NCBI GenBank assembly: GCA_934454115.1
Contig: CAKSFQ010000031.1
Span: 1-19,040, forward strand
From: an uncultured Clostridia bacterium
GTDB taxonomy: Bacteria; Bacillota; Clostridia; Monoglobales; Monoglobaceae
DNA length: 19,040 nt
Reading direction: 5' to 3'
Shown: piece after piece, positions 1 to 7,059 of the stretch
Layout of the letters: each line of letters opens with the position of its first letter
Numbering within the stretch: the first letter of the stretch is position 1
The notes under the pieces: model-generated
Database searches by the model: none
What the model saw: only the letters and a program-made list of their open reading frames with translations
Told to the model about the DNA's origin: nothing
Program-made: the position numbers and the translations under genes

Positions 1-21
1 AAACATAAGGAGATGTGAAGT

Positions 22-1170
22 ATGGCAAACAGATTTGTATTAAACGAGACTTCGTACCACGGTGCGGGTGCGATCCAGGCGATCCCGGAAGAGGTAAAGG
101 CGCGGGGATTTCAAAAAATCCTTGTGGTGACCGACCCGGATCTGGTGAAGTTCCACGTATCGCAGAAGGTGACCGACCTTTTGGATCAGGCGCAGATTCC
201 GTATAGCGTTTTTTCCAAGGTACAGGCAAACCCGACCATTGCCAATGTAAAAGAAGGCGTTGCGGCCTTTCGTGAATGCGGCGCAGACGGCCTGATCGCC
301 ATCGGCGGCGGCAGCGCGATGGATACCGCAAAGGCAATCGGTATCATCATCCGCAACCCGGAATTTGAGGACGTCCGCAGCTTAGAGGGCGTCGCTCCGA
401 CCAAGAACCCGGCAGTACCGATGATCGCCGTTCCGACAACGGCAGGCACGGCAGCAGAGGTTACCATTAACTACGTCATTACCGATGAAGAAAAAAGCCG
501 TAAAATGGTTTGTGTCGATGTACATGATATTCCGCAGGTTGCCATCGTTGACCCGGATATGATGTCCAGCATGCCGAAAGGGCTGACCGCCGCAACCGGC
601 ATGGACGCGCTGACCCACGCGATTGAGGGCTATATCACCAAAGGCGCATGGGAGCTTTCGGACATGTTCCACTTAAAGGCGATTGAGATTATCTCCAAGC
701 ATCTGCGCGGCGCGGTTGCCAACACGCCGGAGGGCAGAGAGGGTATGGCGCTCGGACAGTATGTGGCCGGCATGGGATTTTCCAATGTTGGTCTTGGTAT
801 TGTGCATTCCATGGCACATCCTTTAGGCGCGCTTTATAACACACCGCACGGCGTAGCCAATGCCATTATTCTTCCGACCGTGATGGAATATAATGCATCG
901 GCCACCGGTGAAAAGTATCGGGATATCGCAGCGGCAATGGGCGTTGCGGGCACCGAAACCATGAGCCAGGAGGAATACCGCAAGGCAGCCATTGACGCCG
1001 TAAAACAGCTGTCAAAGGACGTCGGCATTCCGGCAGACTTAAAGGAAATTGTAAAGGAAGAGGATATTGCCTTTTTGGCACAGTCGGCCTATGACGATGC
1101 TTGCCGTCCCGGCAATCCGCGCGATACCAGCGTAGAGGAACTGGCAGACCTTTACCGTTCTTTAATCTAA
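22..1170 (+). CDS. fucO: Lactaldehyde reductase (1,2-propanediol oxidoreductase), iron-dependent ADH
   Basis: Cytoplasmic group III iron-containing alcohol dehydrogenase. It reduces L-lactaldehyde, the product of fucose or rhamnose breakdown, to 1,2-propanediol with NADH. The 382 residues match the usual FucO length. The start MANR, the segment TTAGTAAEVTINYVITDEEK (139-158) and the block ALGQYVAGMGFSNVGLG (243-259) closely resemble my recollection of E. coli FucO. The nucleotide-binding GGGS lies at 95-98. Expected metal ligands are Asp195, His199, His262 and His276. The ATG has an AAGGAG ribosome binding site at 7-12. No promoter is visible because the window starts 21 bases upstream, so this could be the last gene of an operon. 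L-fucose isomerase lies about 7 kb away on the other strand, which supports the fucose assignment. Another vicinal-diol or aldehyde substrate remains possible within this family. Confidence 0.93.
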   Translation: MANRFVLNETSYHGAGAIQAIPEEVKARGFQKILVVTDPDLVKFHVSQKVTDLLDQAQIPYSVFSKVQANPTIANVKEGVAAFRECGADGLIAIGGGSAMDTAKAIGIIIRNPEFEDVRSLEGVAPTKNPAVPMIAVPTTAGTAAEVTINYVITDEEKSRKMVCVDVHDIPQVAIVDPDMMSSMPKGLTAATGMDALTHAIEGYITKGAWELSDMFHLKAIEIISKHLRGAVANTPEGREGMALGQYVAGMGFSNVGLGIVHSMAHPLGALYNTPHGVANAIILPTVMEYNASATGEKYRDIAAAMGVAGTETMSQEEYRKAAIDAVKQLSKDVGIPADLKEIVKEEDIAFLAQSAYDDACRPGNPRDTSVEELADLYRSLI

Positions 1171-1180
1171 CAAGATAAAA

Positions 1181-1222
1181 AAGAGGCTGTGGCGTTAGCC
1201 GCCACCGGATAAGGAAACATTG
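1181..1222 (+). repeat. Left copy of a 42-base inverted repeat containing a hairpin
   Basis: This 42-base sequence begins 10 bases after the fucO stop. It recurs in inverted orientation at 1449-1490, just downstream of fabZ, with 37 of 42 positions identical by hand count. It contains a short hairpin (GTGGC, loop GTTA, GCCGC). Three of the five differences fall in the loop, which is GTTA here and AAAA in the other copy. It has no T tract, so it is not a classic intrinsic terminator. Confidence 0.8.
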
Positions 1223-1224
1223 GT

Positions 1225-1335
1225 TTTGAAGCCGTACTTTAAGTTTATACTGCGTCAAAAAACCGCCGTATACGTCAGTATTACGGCGGCTTTTCTTCTT
1301 GTCTAAAGCTTAAACTACGATGTTCAAAACTGCTT
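1225..1335. repeat. Long imperfect palindromic intergenic element, copy 1
   Basis: The outer arms are GTTTTGAA near 1223 and TTCAAAAC near 1326. Middle arms are near 1232-1246 and 1305-1320. The inner hairpin is CCGCCGTA/TACGGCGG. The core 1247-1294 aligns without gaps to 6908-6955, with 34 of 48 identical by hand count: ATACTGCGT, then ATACGTC 23 bases on, then GTATT, then CTTTT. The element is therefore one of a diverged family. No open reading frame is supported. Confidence 0.7.
1263..1298 (+). terminator. Probable fucO terminator inside the palindromic element
   Basis: The stem CCGCCGTA (1263-1270) pairs with TACGGCGG (1282-1289) and is followed by CTTTTCTTCTT on the plus strand. It lies about 90 bases after the fucO stop and forms the centre of the larger palindrome. 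Confidence 0.65.
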
Positions 1336-1448
1336 TGCACCCTGGAAACAATATTTTTTGATGAAGGTCAAGGCAAAAAAGTGAGTAATCCTGTCGGATT
1401 GCGAGACTTTTTTAACGCAGAGATTCGCAAAAAAGATGTTTCTCAGGG
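1336..1448. other. Hairpin-rich intergenic stretch, no gene
   Basis: No coding region is supported. The stretch contains AATCC-TGTC-GGATT near 1387, followed within a few bases by a T6 tract. A second stem pairs TTGCGA with TCGCAA near 1399-1432. Either could help terminate transcripts from the two convergent flanking genes. Confidence 0.45.
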
Positions 1449-1490
1449 CAACGTTTCCTTGTCCGGTGGCGGCTTTTGCCACAGCCTCTT
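1449..1490 (-). repeat. Right copy of the 42-base inverted repeat
   Basis: This is the inverted partner of 1181-1222, with 37 of 42 identical. It begins 8 bases past the fabZ stop, nearly mirroring the 10-base spacing of the left copy after fucO. The hairpin stem is kept while the loop is AAAA instead of GTTA. Confidence 0.8.
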
Positions 1491-1498
1491 CTCATATT

Positions 1499-1948
1499 TT
1501 AATCTTCATCCTCGCTCTTTTTTTCAATCAGTGCAAAGGAGATCTCGCCCTTGGCGGCGACCGCATCGCCGACATAGGCACAGGCATCCGCCTTACCCAT
1601 ATTGCCGCGTGCACGGGTCAACGTCACCGCAAGCCGCAACGTGTCGCCCGGCGTCACCTGATGCCGGAATTTAAAGTTGTTGATGCCGGTAAAGACCGCC
1701 AGCTTGCCGCGATTCTCCGGGGCGCTGAGCACAACGGCCGCGCCGACCTGCGCCAGCGCCTCACAAATCAGCACGCCGGGCATAATCGGCTCTCCGGGAA
1801 AATGCCCCTGAAAAAACGGCTCGTTCATGGTGACATTTTTGATGCCGACCGCATGGCTGCCCTCTTCAAACTCCACAATCTTATCCACCAACAAAAAGGG
1901 GTAACGGTGCGGAATAATTTTCATAATTTCTTTGATGTTCAGTTCCAT
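1499..1948 (-). CDS. fabZ: 3-hydroxyacyl-ACP dehydratase FabZ
   Basis: Hotdog-fold enzyme of type II fatty acid synthesis that dehydrates 3-hydroxyacyl-ACP to trans-2-enoyl-ACP in the cytoplasm. The signature [10 protein letters not shown] is near the N terminus, followed by [19 protein letters not shown]. These carry the catalytic His and Glu (His52 and Glu66 if counted from the upstream GTG). Length is typical. A GTG at 1957 overlaps the mbl stop, but I prefer the ATG at 1948 because GAGGTG sits at proper spacing before it and MELNIKEIM is a normal FabZ start. It follows mbl directly and is probably co-transcribed with it. In Bacillus subtilis a fabZ gene (ywpB) also lies a short way downstream of mbl, so the pairing is an old one. 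Confidence 0.95.
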   Translation of the reverse strand: MELNIKEIMKIIPHRYPFLLVDKIVEFEEGSHAVGIKNVTMNEPFFQGHFPGEPIMPGVLICEALAQVGAAVVLSAPENRGKLAVFTGINNFKFRHQVTPGDTLRLAVTLTRARGNMGKADACAYVGDAVAAKGEISFALIEKKSEDED

Positions 1949-1953
1949 TTCAT

Positions 1954-2988
1954 TCACCTCTGCGATTCTTCTCTTGTTTTTGCGCCGACATAGGCGTCTA
2001 AAATTTCACGGTTCTCCAGCGCACGTCCGGTACCGCAAACCACGCAGTTTTCCGGTTCTTCGGCCGTTATGGTCTTAATCCGCGTTTCGTTTTGAATCAG
2101 CCGCTCCATTCCAAACAAAAGCGCCCCGGCGCCCGATAGAATAATCCCTCTTGCGCTGATATCGCCGAGAAGCTCCGGCGGTGTCTCCTCCAGCACGCCG
2201 CGGATCTCGTCCACAATGGTCATCGCCGGCTCAATCAAAGCATCGTACATCTCGTCCGAGGTTACCTGAATCGTCTTTGGCAGACCGGAAACCAGGCTTC
2301 TGCCCCTGACGTCCATCGCAAGCAGCTTGTCCCGTTTGCGGACGCAGCCGATCTTAACCTTTAATTCCTCTGCGGTTCGCTCGCCAATCAGAATGTTATA
2401 CTTCTTCCGTATGTACCGGATGATGGCATCGTCAAAATTATCGCCGGCGACCTTAATTGATCGGCTGATTACAATGCCGCCCAGGGAAATCACGGCAATA
2501 TCGCTGGTTCCGCCGCCGATATCGACCACCATACTGCCGCACGGCTGCGTAATGTCAATACCAACGCCGATTCCGGCCGCCAGCGGCTCTTCAATCAGAT
2601 AAACCTTTCTCGCACCGGCCTGCATCCCGGCGTCAATCACGGCGCGTTCTTCCACCTCGGTCACACCGCTGGGAACGCAAATCATCACACGTGGCTTGAG
2701 CAGACTGCCGAGCAGACCGCGCTTGGTGACCCGCTGCATAAAATATTTGAGCATCCGCTCGGTGACGCTGTAATCAGAAATCACACCCTCACGCAGGGGG
2801 CGCACCGCTATGATGTTGCCCGGCGTCCGCCCCAGCATCTGCTGCGCCTCACGTCCGACCGCCAAAAGCCGGTTGGTATCCTTATCGACCGCCACAACAG
2901 ACGGCTCGCGGATTACGATACCGCGTCCGCCGACATATACCTGTATGGTGGAGGTTCCTAAATCTATGCCAATGTCTTGTCCAAACAT
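1954..2988 (-). CDS. mbl: MreB/Mbl-family actin-like cell-shape protein
   Basis: Bacterial actin homologue (344 residues) that forms membrane-associated filaments and guides the elongation machinery for sidewall peptidoglycan. Visible motifs: phosphate-1 loop [13 protein letters not shown] (7-19), [21 protein letters not shown] (53-65), phosphate-2 loop [11 protein letters not shown] (156-166), [10 protein letters not shown] (201-210), and adenosine motif [11 protein letters not shown] (284-294). The usual motif is LTGGGALL, so one glycine is alanine here, and the first loop also departs from the common GTANT form. This may be a secondary, diverged paralogue. AAAGGAG precedes the ATG. A sigma-A promoter lies at 3041-3069. 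I prefer mbl to mreB because of the [10 protein letters not shown] start and the neighbouring fabZ; the distinction is not certain. Confidence 0.9.
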   Translation of the reverse strand: MFGQDIGIDLGTSTIQVYVGGRGIVIREPSVVAVDKDTNRLLAVGREAQQMLGRTPGNIIAVRPLREGVISDYSVTERMLKYFMQRVTKRGLLGSLLKPRVMICVPSGVTEVEERAVIDAGMQAGARKVYLIEEPLAAGIGVGIDITQPCGSMVVDIGGGTSDIAVISLGGIVISRSIKVAGDNFDDAIIRYIRKKYNILIGERTAEELKVKIGCVRKRDKLLAMDVRGRSLVSGLPKTIQVTSDEMYDALIEPAMTIVDEIRGVLEETPPELLGDISARGIILSGAGALLFGMERLIQNETRIKTITAEEPENCVVCGTGRALENREILDAYVGAKTREESQR

Positions 2989-3007
2989 TTGATTACTCCT
3001 TTTTAAT

Positions 3008-3035
3008 GTTACAGTTCTGTTACAATTTGATTACA
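3008..3035 (-). repeat. Three direct repeats of TGTAAY with 11-base period
   Basis: On the minus strand TGTAAT, TGTAAC and TGTAAC begin exactly 11 bases apart, between the mbl promoter -10 and the ribosome binding site. Helical spacing suggests a protein-binding site in the leader, but no matching regulator is known to me. Confidence 0.4.
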
Positions 3036-3040
3036 GATCT

Positions 3041-3069
3041 ATTTTACAACATTTTAAAAGTCCTGTCAA
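3041..3069 (-). promoter_or_regulatory. Sigma-A promoter for mbl-fabZ
   Basis: TTGACA (3069-3064), a 17-base spacer and TAAAAT (3046-3041) on the minus strand, about 50 bases upstream of the mbl start. Confidence 0.8.
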
Positions 3070-3089
3070 TCGATTCGACATAAATTTAG

Positions 3090-3179
3090 AAAAAAAGATA
3101 TCGGCTGAGGAAAAAAGCTATTGTAATCCGCATAAAACGGAATCCTTTTTCGTCGCAGAATTTTAGGGACTCCGATATT
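3090..3179 (-). terminator. Possible terminator of the ABC-glycosyltransferase operon
   Basis: On the minus strand AATATCGG, overlapping the stop codon of the last glycosyltransferase, can pair with CCGATATC 67 bases on. A T7 tract follows immediately. The loop is long for an intrinsic terminator, so this is tentative. Confidence 0.4.
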
Positions 3180-4269
3180 ATTCTTTAAAAAACCCGGCTT
3201 CCTCCCGTCGGAAACGGGCACAGTAAATGCACAGCCATAAAAAGTCGGCCGCCATGTTCAGCGTTTTTAAAGAGGCAAGCGGCAAGCCGCCGCTGGCGAT
3301 CATAAACCCATCCGGCCTCTTTGTTACGGTATAACCGTCCGCTGGCCGCGCGCTCTCTTCGGAACAAAAAGCAATGGGTGTTCCATCGCCGTCCTCTGTA
3401 AAGCCGCTGCGCAAAAAAACACGTTTTTGCATTGGCGATGCGCCAATCAAGCAGGCTGAAAGCGGCGTGTGCAGTGCGCGGCGGCGCAGGGCGTCAAAGC
3501 GCATCAGCTGCGGACGGCGTGCAGTAATGCCAAGCTCGGTATCATGCGCCGTTAGAGAATCCGCGTGAAAGCGGTATTCGTAAATCGGCGTGCGCTCCTT
3601 AATATGCCGAATCCGAAACAGACTGTTTACACGCATAAAGTAGTCATAATCCTCCAGCAGATACAGGTTTTTGGAATAACCGCCAAGCGCCGCGTCCACG
3701 CCGGCGCGGTATAAAAAGGCGGCGCCGATGGTGTTGTTTGCCACCGTGTTCAGCAGCGGTGTTGCCGGCGGAAAGCAAACCCGCCCGCTGCCGGGCGGCA
3801 ATTCAAACCAACCGTGGCCGGTGATGCGTTTTCCGTTTTCATCAATGAGATATTCATTACCAAATACCATATCCCAGTCACTGTGCCGCCGCAGCGCGCC
3901 GGACAGCGCGGCAAGGCAATGCGGCAGCATGCGGTTGTCCGCGCTGAGCCAGGTATAATATTCCCCCTTTGCAGCAGCAAACCCACAGTTCAGCGCCGCC
4001 GGAAGCTTTTGGTTTGACTGATGAATCACGTGGATTCTTTTGTCACGGGCGGCGTACCGATCCGCAATCGCGCCGGAATCATCGCAGGATCCGTCATCGA
4101 CAATCCAAAGCTCCCAATGCGGCTCCGTCTGCGCCATCACCGACTCGATGGCCTCGCCAAGATACACCGCGCCGTTATAGACCGGCAGCACGACAGAAAT
4201 CAGCCCCGGCACGGCGCCGGTTCGGATTTTGACGGCGTGCAGTCTTTTTTTCATACGGTGTCCGCGCAT
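3178..4269 (-). CDS. Family 2 glycosyltransferase (GT-A fold)
   Basis: Transfers a sugar from a nucleotide donor to an unknown glycan acceptor; a cytoplasmic or membrane-peripheral location is likely. The GT2 N terminus is clear: ISVVLPVYNGAVYLGEAIES near residue 24, then IVDDGSCDDS, a metal-site variant LSADN near 108-112 (SAD in place of DXD), and a LEDYDYFMR acceptor-side motif near 205. From the chosen start it is 363 residues. I chose the ATG at 4269 because GGAGGG lies 7-8 bases before it; an ATG at 4254 and longer forms are also open. It overlaps the upstream glycosyltransferase by 19 bases, showing translational coupling. The last ~100 residues are not recognisable and end in a short hydrophobic patch (FLWLCIYC). 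Confidence 0.85.
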   Translation of the reverse strand: MRGHRMKKRLHAVKIRTGAVPGLISVVLPVYNGAVYLGEAIESVMAQTEPHWELWIVDDGSCDDSGAIADRYAARDKRIHVIHQSNQKLPAALNCGFAAAKGEYYTWLSADNRMLPHCLAALSGALRRHSDWDMVFGNEYLIDENGKRITGHGWFELPPGSGRVCFPPATPLLNTVANNTIGAAFLYRAGVDAALGGYSKNLYLLEDYDYFMRVNSLFRIRHIKERTPIYEYRFHADSLTAHDTELGITARRPQLMRFDALRRRALHTPLSACLIGASPMQKRVFLRSGFTEDGDGTPIAFCSEESARPADGYTVTKRPDGFMIASGGLPLASLKTLNMAADFLWLCIYCARFRREEAGFFKE

Positions 4270-5315
4270 GACCGCCCCCTCCTTTTCATCTCCTCCATAC
4301 ACAATTCCCCAAAGGCCTCGTACTCCCACTTTTTATACTGATAGGCAAGGCTGCCGCGCTCTAACTGCGCAAGCTCACGCGCGGCCAGTGCACAGCGGTT
4401 TTTTAAATAAGAAAGATCCCAGACAAACGGCGTACAGCCGTCAAGGCACAGTCGATACGTGGTATAAATGCCGGCCTGCAGCGTTTTTTTTGCGTGGGTC
4501 AGCGTAAATCGCCGTGCATCCACCCGATGCTCGACCTGTGCCTTGGGCTGAATCCCGATATTCCAGCCGCGCTGCCGCGAAAGATAGCATAGCGCCGTTT
4601 CCTCGCCGCCGGCGTAGTTTTCTCCGGTTCTGCCATAGTTCTCCGAAAAGCCGCCGAGCGCAAAAAGCACGCTGCGGCGAATGGCAAAACACGCCCCAAA
4701 GGGAAACGCGTACGGCTCCCGTACGGTGCGGTAGCGGCGATACGGAACGCGGTAGGCGCTCCAAAGCGCTTCCTGCCCGGATAGCACCGCCGCCGGGCGC
4801 GGATGCGGCAGCGTCAAAAAAATCTGGCCGCCCACAATGGCGGCGTCTTTGTGGCGAAAAAAGGTTTCCTTCATGACAGACGCCAGATTCGGCGCGGCCA
4901 CCGCATCGTCATCCACAAATAAAAGAACCGCGCCGCGTGCATGCGCCGCGCCGGTGTTGCGTGCACGGGAAAGCCCCGTCTCCGGCTCTCTGACCCAGCG
5001 AACCTGCGGCGGAAAATCCGCCGCGGGCGGCGCATCCGCACGGTTCCAGACAATTAACACCTCATAGTCGCTCTGCGGCAGATCCTGCATGAGCGCCGCG
5101 CGAATTGCATCCTCCAGCACCTTACAGGTACCCAGGGTACAAATAATCATCGAGAGCGGCAATGCCGCCGTATCGGGAGGCAGAGCGGCCTTGCGGCGAA
5201 TATGCCGACGGCGGCAGCAAAGCTCGCCGATTCCCTTGCGCAGCGCAAGCTGCAAGCCGCAGCGGCGTAGCTGCGCCGCCGATTGCAGACTGATATTAGC
5301 TTTCTCCTTCTCCAT
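4251..5315 (-). CDS. Family 2 glycosyltransferase
   Basis: GT2 enzyme of 354 residues, middle gene of the operon. LSMIICTLGTCKVLEDAIRA begins near residue 54. The DXD metal site LLFVDDDAV is near 132-138 and is preceded by ETGLSRARNTGA, a typical GT2 segment. GGEETALCYLSRQRGW near 235 matches the region of the catalytic base. The start at 5315 is set by GGAGG nine bases upstream, which places the ribosome binding site inside the end of the ABC gene (20-base overlap). The N-terminal ~50 residues are very basic and cysteine-containing (RKGIGELCCRRRHIRR) and have no assigned role. The acceptor sugar is unknown; context suggests a surface polysaccharide. Confidence 0.85.
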   Translation of the reverse strand: MEKEKANISLQSAAQLRRCGLQLALRKGIGELCCRRRHIRRKAALPPDTAALPLSMIICTLGTCKVLEDAIRAALMQDLPQSDYEVLIVWNRADAPPAADFPPQVRWVREPETGLSRARNTGAAHARGAVLLFVDDDAVAAPNLASVMKETFFRHKDAAIVGGQIFLTLPHPRPAAVLSGQEALWSAYRVPYRRYRTVREPYAFPFGACFAIRRSVLFALGGFSENYGRTGENYAGGEETALCYLSRQRGWNIGIQPKAQVEHRVDARRFTLTHAKKTLQAGIYTTYRLCLDGCTPFVWDLSYLKNRCALAARELAQLERGSLAYQYKKWEYEAFGELCMEEMKRRGRSCADTV

Positions 5316-6435
5316 CTGCTTCCACCTCCGACGGAATATGAAAAATACCGAGTTTCCCCTCCGCGCCGGCACGAATCTGCATGGCGCCGTCTATGTAATC
5401 ATAATAAGTAATCGGCGGTCCGCCGTCCTGTTCCAGGCCGACTGCCAGATAATAACTGCCGCTGCAAAGCGGACTGAGAAATTGAAAACGGACAGTGTTT
5501 TCGCCGCGGCAGAGACTCTGCCGGCCGCGCGTGGTAAAAACCAGAAGATCCAGCCCCTCGCGGTTTTTGACCGCAACAGAAAGCGCCGCCGTCTCCGGTA
5601 CGGCCATGCTTGGCAGCGTAAACCGAATGCATAGTGTAATTTTTTGACCGTATGCCCAAAAGGAAGGCGCGCAAACCTGTCTGATCGCCCCTACCGCCGA
5701 GCCAAAGCGGCGCAACGCGCCCTCGCCGCAGCCCTGCCCGATGGCGTCCGCCATATAGGCCGCCGTCACTGTGTCCACGGCGCCATCCATCCGCAAACAG
5801 CCGTGATCGAGCCATAAAGCACGGCTGCAAAAGCGGCGGATGGCATCAATGTCATGGCTGACGAATAGAATGGTGGTTCCCTTGGCACGCAGCGTCTCAA
5901 AAAGCCGAAAACACTTTGCCTGAAACAAAAAATCACCGACCGCGAGCGCCTCGTCCACAATAAAAATATCCGGGTCGTCCAGAGCTGCCGCCGCAAAGGC
6001 AAGGCGTAAAAACATGCCGTCCGAATAAGTTTTGACCGGCTCTGATGCATAGTCGCCGATATCGGCAAAGCGGAGAATTTCGGGCAGCTTTGCCGATATC
6101 TCGGCCTTGGTCCGTCCGTTTACGGTTCCATTTAAGTATATGTTCTGGATGCCGGTATATTCCGGATGAAAGCCGGCGCCCAGCTCTAAAAGTGCGGCCG
6201 CCCGGCCGTCAACCAAAAGCGTGCCGCTGCTTGGCGCACTCACACCGGCAATCAGTTTAAGCAGCGTGGACTTGCCGGAGCCGTTTTTTCCGATGATGCC
6301 GACCGCCTCGCCCTTTGAGACCGTAAAGCTGATGTCTAAAAGTGCGGTCATAAAGCTTTTCTTCGTATCGCGCATTGCCGCTTTGCCGCCGGCTTGTTTG
6401 GGATAAATTTTAGTGACGTGTTCGGCCTTAATCAT
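5296..6435 (-). CDS. Polysaccharide/teichoic acid export ABC ATPase (Wzt/TagH type)
   Basis: ATPase subunit of an ABC-2 type glycan exporter. Walker A GKNGSGKST is at 49-57, followed by ALLELGAGFHPEYTG (81-95), which is characteristic of the Wzt/TagH/RfbE group. The signature is YSDGM (137-141), Walker B is DIFIVDEA (156-163), and the H-loop histidine is 194. After about residue 235 comes a beta-rich extension of ~145 residues, like the Wzt C-terminal domain that binds glycan chain ends. Total is 379 residues, usual for such fusions. AAGGAGG lies 10 bases before the ATG. A promoter is at 6462-6490. The partner permease normally sits immediately upstream, but here there is none: upstream are non-coding sequence and divergent micropeptide genes. 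Confidence 0.9.
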   Translation of the reverse strand: MIKAEHVTKIYPKQAGGKAAMRDTKKSFMTALLDISFTVSKGEAVGIIGKNGSGKSTLLKLIAGVSAPSSGTLLVDGRAAALLELGAGFHPEYTGIQNIYLNGTVNGRTKAEISAKLPEILRFADIGDYASEPVKTYSDGMFLRLAFAAAALDDPDIFIVDEALAVGDFLFQAKCFRLFETLRAKGTTILFVSHDIDAIRRFCSRALWLDHGCLRMDGAVDTVTAAYMADAIGQGCGEGALRRFGSAVGAIRQVCAPSFWAYGQKITLCIRFTLPSMAVPETAALSVAVKNREGLDLLVFTTRGRQSLCRGENTVRFQFLSPLCSGSYYLAVGLEQDGGPPITYYDYIDGAMQIRAGAEGKLGIFHIPSEVEADGEGES

Positions 6436-6461
6436 CGCTGCTGCGCCTCCTTTTTTGCTTT

Positions 6462-6490
6462 ATTGTAGCATAAAGCCGCCGTTTTGACAA
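6462..6490 (-). promoter_or_regulatory. Sigma-A promoter of the ABC-glycosyltransferase operon
   Basis: TTGTCA (6490-6485), a 17-base spacer and TACAAT (6467-6462) on the minus strand, with an extended TGC before the -10. It lies 27 bases upstream of the ABC start codon. An inverted repeat CCGCCG (6476-6481)/CGGCGG (6496-6501) spans the -35 and could be an operator. Confidence 0.7.
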
Positions 6491-6608
6491 GATTGCGGCG
6501 GTTCTTGGAGCACAAAATCATTTGCATGAAAAAGTTTATGAGGACACCTTGCGCAAAAGCGCCGCCGCATAAAACAAAAAAATGAGAAAAAAAGAAGAAG
6601 CAGCAGGA

Positions 6609-6635
6609 ACCAAAAAGAGGGGAGCGCATAGGATA
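6609..6635 (+). promoter_or_regulatory. Sigma-K-like promoter of the first cysteine-rich peptide
   Basis: AC at 6609-6610, 16 bases, then CATAGGATA at 6627-6635. This fits the late mother-cell sigma-K pattern (AC, ~16-17 bases, CATANNNTA) and sits ~16 bases before the AGGAGG ribosome binding site. No sigma-A promoter is evident in the same place. Confidence 0.6.
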
Positions 6636-6667
6636 AAGTGAACACAAAATAGGAGGTGGAAAACAAG

Positions 6668-6790
6668 ATGTTTGGAAATGGTTGCGGATGCGGTGATTCC
6701 TGTCTTTGGATCATTATTTTAATCATTTTGATTTGCTGCTGCTGCGGAGGTAACGGCAGCGCAAACAACGGCTGCGGCTGCTGCGACTAA
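6668..6790 (+). CDS. Cysteine-rich single-pass membrane micropeptide A
   Basis: A 40-residue product: a Gly/Cys head (MFGNGCGCGDSC), a hydrophobic segment LWIIILIILI, then four consecutive cysteines and a Gly/Asn/Cys tail ending GCGCCD. Ten of the 40 residues are cysteine. AGGAGGTGG lies 8 bases before the ATG. A paralogue with the same layout follows at 7060-7191, which shows this is a real gene and not a chance frame. Such peptides occur in Clostridia as hypothetical high-cysteine proteins; no function is established that I can name. The sigma-K-like promoter suggests a role in the spore coat or mother-cell membrane, where cysteines could cross-link. Metal binding is the alternative. Confidence 0.8.
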   Translation: MFGNGCGCGDSCLWIIILIILICCCCGGNGSANNGCGCCD

Positions 6791-6817
6791 GCAGGGCATA
6801 GCTACATAAACAAAAGC

Positions 6818-6840
6818 GGGGGCGCAAAATCCGCGCCCCC
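6818..6840. terminator. GC-rich hairpin after micropeptide A
   Basis: The stem GGGGGCGC (6818-6825)/GCGCCCCC (6833-6840) begins 27 bases after the stop. On the plus strand it is followed by TAAAAAA and not by a T tract, so termination is likely but not classic. It could also act as an mRNA 3'-end stabiliser. Confidence 0.5.
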
Positions 6841-6868
6841 TAAAAAATTGACACATCCCGGCGGTTTA

Positions 6869-6998
6869 GTCGAACACCATGGGGTTTAGGCAGGCAAATT
6901 TATGAAAATACTGCGTGAAAATGCCCGTCAATACGTCCGTATTCCCTGCGCTTTTGCCTTGTGTTTTGTAAAAATTTGCTCTGCCTGAACGCTTCGAC
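6869..6998. repeat. Long imperfect palindromic intergenic element, copy 2
   Basis: The outer arms are GTCGAA (6869-6874)/TTCGAC (6993-6998). The main arms AGGCAGGCAAATTT (6888-6901) and AAATTTGCTCTGCCT (6972-6986) are complementary with one extra base. The centre is the perfect palindrome AATACGTCCGTATT (6930-6943). Core 6908-6955 aligns with 1247-1294 (34 of 48 identical). It fills the gap between the two paralogous micropeptides and encodes nothing visible. Confidence 0.7.
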
Positions 6999-7059
6999 CC
7001 CGTGTGCCCGGACTGCCTATCGATAGAAATAAAATTTTAAAAGGGGAGGAGGCGTCTTT

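Noticed and set aside
6476..6501. CCGCCG/CGGCGG inverted repeat as a terminator.
   Set aside because: It spans the -35 of the ABC operon promoter and has no T tract on either side.
6432..6768. Minus-strand frames rich in Phe and Leu opposite the first micropeptide.
   Set aside because: They lack ribosome binding sites and are mirror frames of the micropeptide and A/T-rich spacer.
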